From contig NC_087078.1 in assembly GCF_026151205.1 (NCBI RefSeq), positions 14,215,118 through 14,279,117 of the forward strand: a DNA stretch of 64,000 nt, in the 5' to 3' direction. A model generated the notes under the pieces. It did not search any database. It saw nothing but the letters and a program-made list of their open reading frames with translations, and was not told the DNA's origin. Shown piece after piece: positions 43,101 to 54,500 of this stretch (positions are counted from its first letter, which is position 1; each line of letters begins with the position of its first letter). Made by a program: the position numbers and the translations under genes. The DNA comes from Bolinopsis microptera (Eukaryota > Ctenophora > Tentaculata > Lobata > Bolinopsidae).

Positions 43101-46100
43101 ATTCTGTGGTTACTACATGTGGTTTTCATATTGAGCAATTAAATGCCAATACTTGTTAAAACTAACCTCTAACCTCCTTCCCATTCACTTCATTATTGGA
43201 AACATGAAAACCGCTCGTCAAAACGGAGCCATGTTGGAGGAGTGTTTAAAAGTAATTAATCTTGAATGTTCCTATTTTTCTTCATCATAATATAGCACAT
43301 TGTGAACAGTGCACACTCTTATCACTTGATGATGACAAATTCTAAATATCCCATGATCGGTACTTTTTCCGGCATCAAACGACATGAATCACAATAAAAC
43401 ATTTGAAAAGACAAACTCTTTGCGTACGTGTGAGCGTCATCATGACGTCACCCAACACAGCTACTATAGATGTAATCATGTAAATTGTAATAAAAGTAAA
43501 GCTAAGAGAGAGAAAGTAAAGCAATAAGATAAAGCAGAAGCCGTGACAAGGGTCGCTTGGGGTTGAGGAAGCAGACTTATTAGAAAGGGAGACGTTTATG
43601 AAGCTGAGGAAGCGTTCACTTGTCAATAATATCTCAAATTTAATATCTAATCTGTCTGGAGAAATTACACTGTGCAATTCAAATTAGGTACTGGTCGCCC
43701 ACTGTACGCACTGTCATATTGTGAGTTATTATTGTGAGTTATTGTGATTTGGAAAGGTACGCCACGGTACTTCAGTATATCACCATCACTGTATTTAGTA
43801 TAATACGCCCTCTTAAAATCAGCGATCCCAATTCAAATCGAGGTGTTTCCCTTGGCCCGAAATAAAGTGCATACTTATACTTATACTGATGATTTATATT
43901 GTTGCCTCGGGTTAAGCAGGTCCAGGTGGTGCAGCAGGCAGCTGGTTATGTATAAGGTTATATTATCTAAAAATATTTGAGTCTTGCAATGCAGACAGTT
44001 GATAGGCTCTGTTCTACTTAATGTGATTAATGCACGTTAGTTAGACAATGTAAATGCAGACTGTTAATGTTGTGTGATTATGGTTGGAAGATCAAGCAAG
44101 ATATTTAATATTTTAATCATTTCACCGTGCAATAATTGAAACACATTAAATGGTGTTCTCTATTTAAATCTTCAAGAAAAACAATTAGAGTTGAAGCTAA
44201 AATTCCCAAATTATAATCTCTCGGTACAGCTCACTTCTTGGAATCACTTTTCACACCAGTCCAGTCCGATCTGTAGATCGTCAACAAGTAAAAAGCTTAA
44301 TAGCATGAAGCAGAGCAATTTTCACAGAGCCAGAAACACCATGGAAAGTTATGTTCTAATGTTAAACGGTAACTTATCACAAGCACAACTTGTTTACTTT
44401 TACGTGCACATTTACTGATTAAAACTCTGACATTTGTAAAGGTGGAGCAGGTTGGTAACTCTGGCGCATGACGATAAGTTCTAAGTAAGTTTGGTAGGAG
44501 GCCTCTAGTCGCCTCCTCATTTCCGAATAACCCCATTACTTATCCCCATTATCACCTATAAACTATACTAATCAGTAATCACCTCTAATCACCTCTTATC
44601 ACCTCTAATTACCTCTTATCACCTCTAATCACCCTTATCACCTCTAATCACCTCTAATCACCTCTATGACCGCAGCACTTTACGGACACAGCTAGGTTTC
44701 CCAGAGACTGTCCTCCCAAAACATTTATAGAAGATGATAGCTCCTGGTACATGGCGCCTCCCTGTAAGTTATCTGTTGTAAAACATACCTGTAAAATGTT
44801 CAATAACACTACTACAAGTTGTTGAAATAGATATCTCAGTTATGGTTGTGTGTCTTAATGGCGGTTTTTAGGATTCAGTTTGCTTACTTTCAATATATAA
44901 AACTGTGTAGTTATTAACTTTTCTAATAAAACTTTGGTCCCTGTGCTGATGATAATAATATTATTATCATTTCAGCTACAACCTACATTAGGCTTCACAA
45001 AGCCGCGCAACTAGGCGATCTCAAGACTATCGAGGCAGCTTGTGAGGACCAAGTTGATCTAAACCAGACCGACAAGTTCCTTAAAACCCCACTCATGGTG
45101 GCAGCTGCTAACGGCAGAGCTCACATTGCTCACATTCTTCTCAGACATGATGGGTATGTTCACATACCCATAATCTACTAACTAGGGCGGCATAGAGTTG
45201 TCGGGGCCATTGTAGTAGGGCGAAGAATGCGTGTTGCTGTTTATGTAATCGCGAGTGAACCTATACAAATTCTACGTGGGTCTCCTAAGATCAGATCACG
45301 TCAATTCATAAGCGATGTTGAAATAATTGATAATCTGATAAAAGGGTGTGAATCGTCTAAGCAAGGGGCGATTTGGTCACATCTGAATTAAGTTTTAAAC
45401 ATAACGCGCGATGACAATTTTGTAGTAAAAACCGAATCGCGACCATTGTGTGTAGTCGAATTGTTCACGTGTCGCGCGCATTTTGAGTAAAAATGGAAGG
45501 AATAATCACAATTCATAGCGAGAGACAAATAGCGGGAAATCATTTTGGATACGATCGTTAATGGGAGTTACGACGCAACATCTTATGACAGGGTCTACCA
45601 GCGGTGGCAACCTGGATATAAACATAGACTGGTAGATTTATTGAAATAGGACTGCCTGGTAAGTAAGTGCATTAATAAATGTCGAATGATTATCCTTCAA
45701 AGTACGAATATTTGGCAAATTGCGACACGTTTGTCCCTTTAATCGCGTGCGAGAAAAACAAAATAGACGCAAATATTATTTGCGTCATACTCATTTTGAT
45801 TTCCACGATTTGTTATTTGAAATAACAAATCGTGGAAATCAAATGAGTATGAGATGAAAGCAACCTTGCTAGTAGTTAAGTAGCTGCCTGAGGTAACCGA
45901 ATACATATGGTTACGAAATATATTCAGATTCTTCTTTCTAAGTTCGGTATTGAGTAACCGAATACCGAGTCGATATAATTCCGAATATTTGCGATTCAGT
46001 AACCACGTAACTGCAAGTAGATCAAACTGTCGTGTTTAGGTGTTTCATTTAGGATAAAAGCTAAAACCTAAAACCCACCGATGTAAAGTGATTTATGCAT

Positions 46101-47594
46101 ATGCAATATGCAAGTTGCATAATTGTTACAACTATTCTACTAAGTTAGATTCGTACAAAGAGCTCTTATAATATTCAGTAACACTATATATATAATATCT
46201 CATGATATTGAAATGGATGCGATTTAATTCGTCTGATATGAATTCGTTTAAAATAAGATTAAGTCTACAGCAATAAATTAACAGGTCACTACAGTAACTG
46301 TAAAAGGCCATAAACTGCAGAGACATGAATATATTAACCATCGCAACCAATGCAATCTCTTGAATAATAATAGCTTCATACTGAAATTAAAATCGCTACT
46401 TCATACTTCCCCGCTACCCCAGTCTGCATTTCTCAAATTTACTGCTTTACTGCTTCACATGAGGCAATGCTCGATGAAGTGCTAAGATATTTCTAACCTA
46501 CAGGGTGGATGTAAATATGAAGGATAATTTCCAATGGACGGCCCTGCACCATGCTTGCCATGCCAATCAGCCTGACATAGCTCAACTCCTGGTGGAACAC
46601 AACGCAGATTTTGACTCTCAGGCTCTCAACGGAGGTAGGGGCTTTTCACTTTATTGTTATTATCACCCGAATAAACTTATACTGATAAACAGATAGTGCA
46701 ATTCAAGAATAAATAAATACACTTCTCTTAGAAGCAGGAGCTCTTAAATTGTCCACATTTTGCCAGGTACCCCCCTTATGAGAGCCGTAGAGAGTGGCAG
46801 TACTGAGATAGTGAAAATATTGCTGGCTCGTGGAGCCAAGATAAACCTCCGAACCAAGAACGAGAAGACAGCATTGGATATAGCTTACGAGTGGGGCAAC
46901 AGTGAAATAATCGACTTGATTACCACTTCGATAGCAGGTACGCTGATAAACCTACAACTTGTCATTCTTTATATTACATATTTCACAGATATTAAGATTA
47001 AAATAGTAGACACTTTACTGTAATATCATTGTTTTGAAGAACACCACAAAACTAAGTCGGTTAATATGTACCCCGTATCTAATGATTACAACTCCAGAAC
47101 GGCAACTAACGAAGAAGAGGGGTAGGAGGAAGAGTGGTAAAGTGGGGGGCAGGCAGCCAGACAGTAGACAGTTGGACAGTGGGGCGAGCGCCCCCTTCCT
47201 AAAGAGTGCCCCCGAGGAGCGCAGCAATGTGACATTCTCTGCGGAGACCAAGCCCGGCACAGCTGAAGTTCCTCTCTCTAAGTCTGCTATTGCCTTCAAC
47301 TCTGGCCTCTCAGCACCTGACGGTAACTTCAGATCTGCTTCAGCTCCTCCTGATCTGAACAAATCAGTACATTCTCTGAGACGGAGAACTAACGCCTGGG
47401 CCCACAAACCTCCCACTACCGAGGACCTGCTCAACTATAAGGTGGAGCAACGGAAACGCTTCGGATTTGAGGTGGCAGACTTTAAGAAACCAAGATCTCC
47501 CTTTACCAGTGTCATCGAGGATAAAATGAGGCCTTATATTCTGGTGAGCTCCCAGGGTGGCAGGCCTAAATCCTCCGTGGCCAGTACCGGATAA
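31146..47594 (+). CDS. ANKEF1: Ankyrin repeat and EF-hand domain protein, ANKEF1-like
   Basis: Coding exons read by splice sites and phase: 31146-31275, 31423-31533, 31771-31854, 32517-32626, 37868-37972, 38233-38354, 38615-38694, 41039-41107, 41244-41337, 41778-41968, 42137-42303, 42473-42565, 42754-42853, 44676-44763, 44976-45153, 46504-46634, 46767-46937 and 47098-47594. They give about 840 residues; vertebrate ANKEF1 is near 776. Order: N-terminal ankyrin repeats, a central EF-hand-like region (exons 10-11) with degenerate loops, a Lys-rich linker, three more ankyrin repeats, and a C-terminal tail with RTNAWAHKPPTTEDLLNYK, where ANKEF1 also has a conserved segment. ANKEF1 is linked to motile cilia and sperm axonemes. 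Exons 13 and 14 do not join in frame. A 35-base candidate exon at 44189-44223 restores phase but is unproven. Intron 4 hosts the GPCR. AATAAA lies at 47861. Confidence 0.88.
33211..34269 (-). CDS. Intronless rhodopsin-class GPCR, orphan
   Basis: A single 352-residue ORF with seven hydrophobic segments. TM1 carries the conserved Asn (VVLNP), TM2 carries LSATD for the usual LAxxD, the end of TM3 reads ITRFITIRFPF where most members have DRY, and TM7 reads LNPVIF for NPxxY. The residues Cys and Trp of the TM6 CWxP motif are not seen. Extracellular loop 1 has two cysteines in KCRQVEGRGYIC, and an N-glycosylation sequon NRT lies before TM5. The tail is basic and Ser-rich. It would act at the plasma membrane and signal through heterotrimeric G proteins. 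The ligand is unknown. It lies antisense inside intron 4 (32627-37867) of the ANKEF1-like gene. The altered switch motifs may mean unusual activation. Confidence 0.88.
   Translation of the reverse strand: MSLFSRGGLSYPDVLIVLLLALLSCVSVVLNPLVMLYNFRKKNSIPKFLFFILSATDFITCLIMPINSMVKIAVKEPPKCRQVEGRGYICSTKFNPGPGERFLGAFILTLAVAPSCFTAVLAITRFITIRFPFRTMKVRYALIFVGVYLVYTLAVNSIVTLDKFAIYRTSLSMVTNPFYLNRTFTAPSNDIRVLLLCIWPLLLSQILSIIASGFTVVHLFQTTKCSEDSPSQINSKKVSLKILVTNVSGIVLTAAACVSAKIQIDNAQDRLPDKSDEVLEFTTMVIVPVFLSCLNPVIFILFTPNVLKQFTNRGRVDPGGFIAEHETTSYPKSRCRSNRVNIRIRDTVSSPI
35214..35899. repeat. Direct repeat pair of ~145 bp flanking a CCGGAT-rich block
   Basis: 35214-35356 and 35750-35899 are copies of one sequence at over 90% identity by eye, both starting GGTTCATTGGAAATC and ending CATATGCAC. 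Between them, 35635-35745 is dense in CCGGAT, CCGGAA and CCGGCA. Confidence 0.75.
37391..37414. repeat. 24 bp poly-G tract
   Basis: Uninterrupted G run in the plus strand inside ANKEF1 intron 4; able to form G-quadruplexes. Run length in an assembly may be inaccurate. Confidence 0.8.
38173..38206. repeat. Three tandem ACGTGTTCTGC units
   Basis: An 11 bp unit is repeated three times about 25 bases before the exon 6 acceptor of the ANKEF1-like gene, followed by another ACGTGTTAT variant. Confidence 0.8.
39661..39742 (+). repeat. tRNA-like sequence, probable SINE head
   Basis: Acceptor-like ends GGCCGG and CCGGCC can pair. A D-arm GCTCAATTTGTAGAGC, an anticodon-like ATGTAAC loop (TGT would be Thr) and a T-arm GGCGG-ATCATAC-CCGCC are in tRNA order. 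The T-loop departs from TTCGAAT, so the B box is poor. It lies in ANKEF1 intron 7, beside CCGGAC repeats. A tRNA-derived SINE is likelier than a functional tRNA. Confidence 0.5.
39795..39925. repeat. CCGGA/CCGGAC-rich block
   Basis: Tandem GGACC/CCGGA pentamers with short interruptions. A related block is at 40310-40425, and CCCGGTC variants are at about 38865-38900 and 40880-40915, all in ANKEF1 intron 7. They look like pieces of one dispersed repeat family also seen at 35.6 kb. Confidence 0.8.
40310..40425. repeat. CCGGAC-rich block, second copy
   Basis: Tandem CCGGA units ending in a GGATTTCCGGTCGGTTC stretch. GGTCGGTTC ends also occur at 35.74 kb, supporting a shared repeat family. Confidence 0.75.
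42860..44550. other. ANKEF1 intron 13, mostly unannotated
   Basis: No domain-bearing exon. A possible 35-base exon (44189-44223, acceptor ACAATTAG, donor GTACAG) would repair the phase break between exons 13 and 14; its short peptide has no clear match. Confidence 0.3.
44560..44668. repeat. ATCACCTCTA decamer array
   Basis: About ten copies of ATCACCTCTA/ATCACCTCTT end only a few bases before the exon 14 acceptor. The repeat therefore supplies the pyrimidine-rich stretch upstream of the splice site. Confidence 0.85.
45160..46500. other. ANKEF1 intron 15
   Basis: Apart from the palindrome, several GGTAACCGAATAC/CGGTATT-type short inverted copies lie at about 45890-45970. No gene seen. Confidence 0.35.
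45786..45852. repeat. 67 bp near-perfect palindrome
   Basis: Arms including CATACTCATTTTGATTTCC and GGAAATCAAATGAGTATG pair around a GTTATTTGAAATAAC centre. It lies in ANKEF1 intron 15. A hairpin or small fold-back remnant. Confidence 0.8.
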
Positions 47595-48541
47595 GATTTT
47601 AAATTGTTGGTATGTTATCTGATTGTGATTGTATCTGCAGTGAAGTACCTCGACACAGCGCATATCTGTGATATTTAACTTTACAGCTGTGGAGTGTAGG
47701 GGCTAAACAATACTGCATACTTTAGGGGTGACTGTTAAATTAACTTTGATTTATTTGATTCACTAACAATGCACAGGGAGGTTTTTTAAAAAGTATGAAG
47801 ACATATTTCAGGGTATCTAACTAGGAGCGATAATTGACATACTTGATGTAAAACTTGTTAAATAAACCCTATTTGTGAGCCTAAAGAATGTTTTAGCCGA
47901 GATAACGTCATCTTGAATAGTGCGTTTGCAAAAATGCCAATTTCAAATGATTTTATCCAACATCTTAGCCACATTTCGGACACACTAAGTAAATAGCAAA
48001 GTGAATAAAGTTGGCAGCCCCAAAATAACTTTAATAATCTGTGGTATCGTATTTATTTCTGGGTTATATAATTTTTGTTAAATAACGTGTGTTTTGGTAA
48101 TTTTATTAATGCACAAAGTGATCATGGCGTACGTGTGTACTTTGTTAACAAAGAAGATACATTTTATATTGTAATATAAAGCTCTGGACCAATGCATTGT
48201 TGATATAATTGAACATTTTAGATTATGATAAAAAGATATAGTCTCTTGTCAGTGCCCTTAATCACCGATAACATCTTACAAACGACAAGTCCTCTTATTA
48301 CTTGATTTGAGAACAGAAGAAATAACCTTTTATTTTATATTCCGTTTACACATTGACAATAACTGCGTTATTGAGGGATTATATTGAAATCCATTCCCCC
48401 GTCTCTAACTCACACCAATATTCTTGACACAGTACTTTCGGAATTATGTTTTTCCAGTCCAATTTTTTCCACTGAAGACAGGGAAGAGTTGTTAAACAGC
48501 GTTTGTCTGTTGGTTTAAGGAGGTATAAACTCCAACTCCCT
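47595..48541. terminator. Tail-to-tail intergenic region with poly(A) signals
   Basis: 947 bases separate the convergent ANKEF1-like and astacin stop codons. AATAAA in plus orientation lies at 47861. TTTATT, the minus-strand signal, occurs at about 48050 and 48329. No other gene seen. Confidence 0.5.
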
Positions 48542-51500
48542 CTACTTACAGCCCGCAAACTCAAGTCTACTGATGACGAGGTCCCCCCTGGCCTCGTAAA
48601 GATGAGTCCTGACTCTGATACTGAAGTTAACAGCAGGTCCGATGTGAAGGTCGTGTGAGCGGAGTCTTAACGACACTACTCGGGACTTGACCCGCAGACT
48701 GGTGCTCCACAAAGGGCTGGTTTTATCTCCTGTCACCATCACCAGCTCCAGCGAGGACAACCACCACTGTCCTGGGGAGGGTATTGTACAAGTTATCAAA
48801 TTCAAATGTATGGAGCTAAACTTGGAACAAAAATACTGCACAGTCGCTGGAACGATTTCTCGTTAACAGACCCCCTCCTTTCAGAGACGACAACAAATTA
48901 AATAATGTAGTTTGTTGTATCGGTTTAACTGTTTTTCTTACAAACGATTCTTTGCGTTCGCAGAACTTCTATTCTGTTGAACTTAAATAAATGAGGTAAA
49001 GAGTCTCTTCTTTGACCACTTCACTTATTCCGGATAATTCTCGGCTGCGATTTTAAACAATCAGTGGCGAGACTGTTGTGACTCATCCTGCTATTACTAA
49101 TAGTGGTATTGAGTGGGAGTTTTAGGAAGCTTGATACATCCGACCAATTAGATCTGTTACGGATGATTCATGATGCCCGTAAATATTTTTTTCTGATACA
49201 TATTAGACCTGGCAATGGTTGTAAACCTGCAAGACTATTATCATTCTAGGGATTTCAGAAGGAAGGGAAGGTCATGAACCAGGACTTTAGCCTTCTTTAC
49301 AGCTCTGAGGATCTATAATTTACCTGATGTTAAGAAAGAGATATGCAGCGTGCAGGTCTCCCTTGTCTGCTTAGTAAATACAGTGCTTTCCAGTATGTCC
49401 AGACTCTTCAGGGCAACGGAAAAAGATTTCAAGTTTTTAAGTGAATCTTGCGTCTCCAAAGCAATCCCTAAAGTGGGTGTGTTTCACATCTTGTGATTGC
49501 GTAATTTCGTGAAAACCGGACCCCCATAAAATTGTGAAACAAACGTTCTTATTCTCGAAAACTTTGATTACTTAATCGACAGCCAGACCCCAACCCCCCT
49601 TCGCCAACAGCCAAATCAATCATGATAAAGGTGACTGATCACTTATAAAGTTATAAACATAATATGATATTATAAAAGAATCGTACGCTCCATGTACGAT
49701 TCAATTGTTATGGTACTCACCAGTACCCCCACTCAGACTCCAGGTACCGTTAGAATCGAATGTTTTCCAAACTCTGCAACTCACTCCGGGCACTCCACAA
49801 GGAATACTCCGTTTGTCTGGCATAGGCTTGACAATAGATAATGTTAAGCATATAAAATATATTATATTGATATTGGGGACAACTTGGTAAAAATAGTTAA
49901 ACTGAAACATATGTGGTTTTGTATTCTGGTCTAATGTTCAGATTAAAAAACTAAAACATTCCCGGGAAGAGCTGACCCTCAAAAATGAACAACTCGAAAT
50001 TTGGAGGCCAGCTTTTCGCGTATGTCGTATAGTAGTACTACTACTAGTTAACTTGGTGAGGGCTGCACTTTAGTTCCTTGTTGGCTCACTTGGTAAAGGG
50101 TACACTTTCTCCTCCACCAGTTTGGGGACTGAGTTTGGCAAGATTCCAAACATTCCTGATCTTCTGGTAGGCATGCTAGTTGTTTGCAAGGGGGGCACAG
50201 CTTGTTACAGCCGGGACCATACCACGCCTTCTTACAAACGCATTCGTGCTCTCCTGCAGGGAGACACATTGTCATTAAATATCATCAATTTTCACATAAT
50301 TTATTTTGATGAATTGAGCGATTCTTGTCAAAATCCCAAGTTTCATTGGTTTTGGCTACGTGTGGCTTCTTTTCATGTAACTCTAGAACCGAGACATGCT
50401 TGACAGCTCAACAGCTAATCGTTTTTGTTGATATTCTTTGTGATAATTTAAGGACATCTTTGCTTATCTATTTTCATAAAAACTGTAGCGCGGATAATAG
50501 ATCTCGATTCAAAAGTTCAAAGTCATTAAAATGAGCAATGAGGCTCGACTTATAAAAAGAAATACCCGTATTATTTGTCCCCATTACACAGTACCACATG
50601 TTATATTTAGCAATATAACATTCTTTGAACTCAAAAATCCCATCAAAGTTAAAGTTAGTACTTAGTGTCCTTTTTAAACAACCAACTGCAATATTACTGC
50701 TCCACAATCATTTGTTTTTGATGAGATACTTTACGACTACTTTAGTGAGAATTTGATGAGATTCTTTGTGACTGTTTTAACACACATGAGTTTCTCATAA
50801 ATATTTATAAAAACTCTAGCGAGGTGTAATAGAGCTCTTTTCAAAAGTTTCGAGTGAGCTATAATATTCGTGCTAACAAATTTATCAAAGGTTTTGGTTA
50901 ACGGAATCGAATCTATCGATTCTCCCTCTATTGTGCTAGTAACTCAGTTGCATTGATAGAAAAGGTTAGTAACTTCATGTCCCATAATGCTAAATTCTAC
51001 TCAGAAAAGAGTTTTGGGCACTATCCAATGGAATATCGAACTGTTCTGATGATAGAGATGAAACTTACAGTATCTGATCAACTTTTACCGTATCTGCAAT
51101 GTTACTGCAGATATTGTCACGAGACGAAGTTACCCATACCGATCGCATGACTTGGAGACGAGTTTGAATATTTCAAAAATGGAGAGGACGAAAATAGGAT
51201 TTGGCCGATTAGCCGTTTATAGCATTTCTCGTACATTTTGTTGCAGGAATATTAGTAGAACTAGAAGTTTAAGTCACTCAATTTCACCATGCGTCAAAGT
51301 AGACTTCACTCTCTTCCTGATAATTGGATTGGCTGGTCCAACTGCATCAATTATGCTACCCAAATTCTGATATGCAAGCAGCAATTAAGTTTCTTATTGA
51401 GAAATATTCCCATAGATATATCTGAATGGCACGTCCCCAGACCAATGACATAAAAATGTTTTATTCATGAACATTGCAAGCAGAGGGTTCGTGCTTTGTT

Positions 51501-54500
51501 GTGGCAAGTAAACCCGTTGCTAACTTCCCATATTCATAAACCGAGGATTAAACAAAGGCCATTATGCCATTAGAAAAGCCATGATGGACAATACCCCAGG
51601 CTAGAGCGTCGAGACGGCCTTGATCGTGAGAGAGCTGGGTCTTTGGTCAAGAAATCCGATGGCCTTGCTGACTCATGTAACATTTGTTGTCCGTTCTTTA
51701 AGTAACCCTTGTGTGTTATCCGTGCCTATTCTCAAAATATTTTTCTAGTACCAACAAGTCAGATACGAGACCTCGAGATCTGATTGTAGAATCGGGAATT
51801 GGATACGAAACCCTGATATTATACTGATGAGTCATGATCAGATATTTACTGACTCGTTTCTATATGTGCTACATAAGACGACTGTTTTTAAAGGTTGATA
51901 AAATATCTACCAAAAGGAAGAAAGCTAGAAGGGAAAAAAACGTCGATCAGCAAACGTGTTGAAGAACGATGAAGAACTAAGTGAGCAATCAGCAACCAGA
52001 ACCGGATGAAGAACAGAAACACTCTAACATGGAAGATCCTAATACTTCAATAAAAAAATGGGCATCTGCAGATGATTTGAGTACATCAGAAAGAGTTTAA
52101 ATAATGAAATTATGACAGGGGACTGTATAATAGTTCATAAAGAGTGAGAATATTCCTGGTGATGAAGTAACAATCGAAGAAAATGATGTTTATCAGAAGA
52201 GTTTTATACTTGACGTTAAGTCATTTGGTCGGCAGAACATCGCTCAACATGTTATTGGGAATCCATGGACACTGCATGACACACTGGCACAGTATGACGA
52301 TATTATTTTGGCTGATGAAGATGTAATTATTGCAGAACAATCTATTGCAGAAAAATCTATAAACATAGAGAAAATGGAAGGAATAACGGAGGAACCGTCA
52401 GTCAACTTCCTAGAAAAAGAACACAGGATTTTAATTGTTATAGAAAAGAGAGGAAATCACTCCATAATAGCCGGGATCAAAACAATCAGGCCATTAATGT
52501 TGAATTATTTTTATTACTCTAAACATCGAATTCACGAACATTTCTACCGATATTATTAGTGATCCCACAACATGAAATTCAATCGGATTTTTAAAGGATC
52601 GATGAGACGGTATTTTTGTACAAAAAATGTGGAAGCCCCAAAATTCAAAGAAATAGCTTTTTTTAGATGATCAAATTCTATTTAAAAAGGATACAATACA
52701 CATTCTAGATAGCTGTACTAAATAGCTGATATGAATGTTGCAGCGTTTTTTAAAGCATTTTCTTGACTCCATATTTGTTTTTCGACACCGCAAACATTCA
52801 AAAAATAATTTTGATCTTGATTCACATATAATAACTTGATGTTTTACACTTTACAGTTATTGGAGGTGATGAGGAAATAATTGCATCATTGAAAAGAAAA
52901 AAATGATTAAATTGTAACAGTTGCATCTAGTGGAAATGGTAGAATGTATAATATGTGCATTGTACTGTCTGTACAGTGTACACTGTACATACTGGATTGC
53001 TACCTAGCTCCTTAAGAAAGTAGGTCTGTGCAAATTTTGCTTTACAACTGTAAAGTACTGTATATTGTTCTTGTAGAGAGGAAGAACTAATATTAGCTAT
53101 ATTTACTTGCATTAACTATCTAGCAGTTATTGTATTGGGCAATGGCAACTAATCTTCAGGTTATTACTGGGAACAAACCAAAGCCTGAATTGCTTCAGTT
53201 AATTGATGATGGTATGAAACCAAATTGAGGTACTGGGAGTCAAAATCCTGAATAAAATTGCAAAATCATATTGTCCCAATCTCTGTCCCATTTTCAGTTT
53301 TTGAAGATGAAATTTCCAGGGCTGACATTTTACAGATTTTACAGATTTTTTCACCCGTAACCAATTAGTAAGTCAACTATAGATGCCATATGACACGATT
53401 GAGGTGCTGGAAGTTCGATTTCGGTTGGAGGAAGCCCACAGCAGAAAGCTTAACAAAACGAAAAGTTGTATTTTCAAAATTCTGTCCCATTTTCAAATAT
53501 GAAATTTTCTGAACACAAACTTGACAGATTAATCCAATCTAGATTGGATGAACTTTTTGCCCAAAAACCAATTAGTCAGTTGATTGATGATGGTATGAAA
53601 CCAAATTAAGGTACTGGGAGTCAAAATCCCGAATAAAATTGCAAAATCATATTGTCCCAATCTCTGTCCCATTTTCATTTTTCGAAGATGAAATTTCCAG
53701 GACTGAAATTTTACAGATTTTACTGATTTTTTCACCCGCAACCAATTAGTAAGTCAACTATAGATGCCATATGACACGATTGAGGTGCTGGAAGTTTGAT
53801 TTCGGTCGGAGGAAGCCCACAGCAGAAAGCTTAACAAAACAAAAAGTTGTATTTTCAAAATTCTGTCCCATTTTCAAATATGAAATTTTCTGAACACAAA
53901 TTTTACAGATTGGATGAACTTTTTGTCCAGAAACCAATTAGTCAGTTAATTGATGACTGTATGAAACCAAATTGAGGTACTGGGAGTCAAAATCCCGAAT
54001 AAAATTGCAAAATCATATTGTCCCAATCTCTGTCCCATTTTCAGTTTTTGAAGATGAAATTTCCAGGGCTGACATTTTACAGATTTTACAGATTTTTTCA
54101 CCCGTAACCAATTAGTAAGTCAACTATAGATGCCATATGACACGATTGAGGTGCTGGAAGTTCGATTTCGGTTGGAGGAAGCCCACAGCAGAAAGCTTAA
54201 CAAAACGAAAAGTTGTATTTTCAAAATTCTGTCCCATTTTCAAATATGAAATTTTCTGAACACAAACTTGACAGATTAATCCAATCTAGATTGGATGAAC
54301 TTTTTGCCCAAAAACCAATTAGTCAGTTGATTGATGATGGTATGAAACCAAATTAAGGTACTGGGAGTCAAAATCCCGAATAAAATTGCAAAATCATATT
54401 GTCCCAATCTATGTCCCATTTTCATTTTTTGAAGATGAAATTTCCAGGACTGAAATTTTACAGATTTTAATGATTTTTTCACCCGCAACCAATTAGTAAG

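Noticed and set aside
47015-47434. 139-codon minus-strand ORF
   Set aside because: It lies opposite the last ANKEF1-like exon, whose plus-strand frame is supported by splice phase and family similarity.
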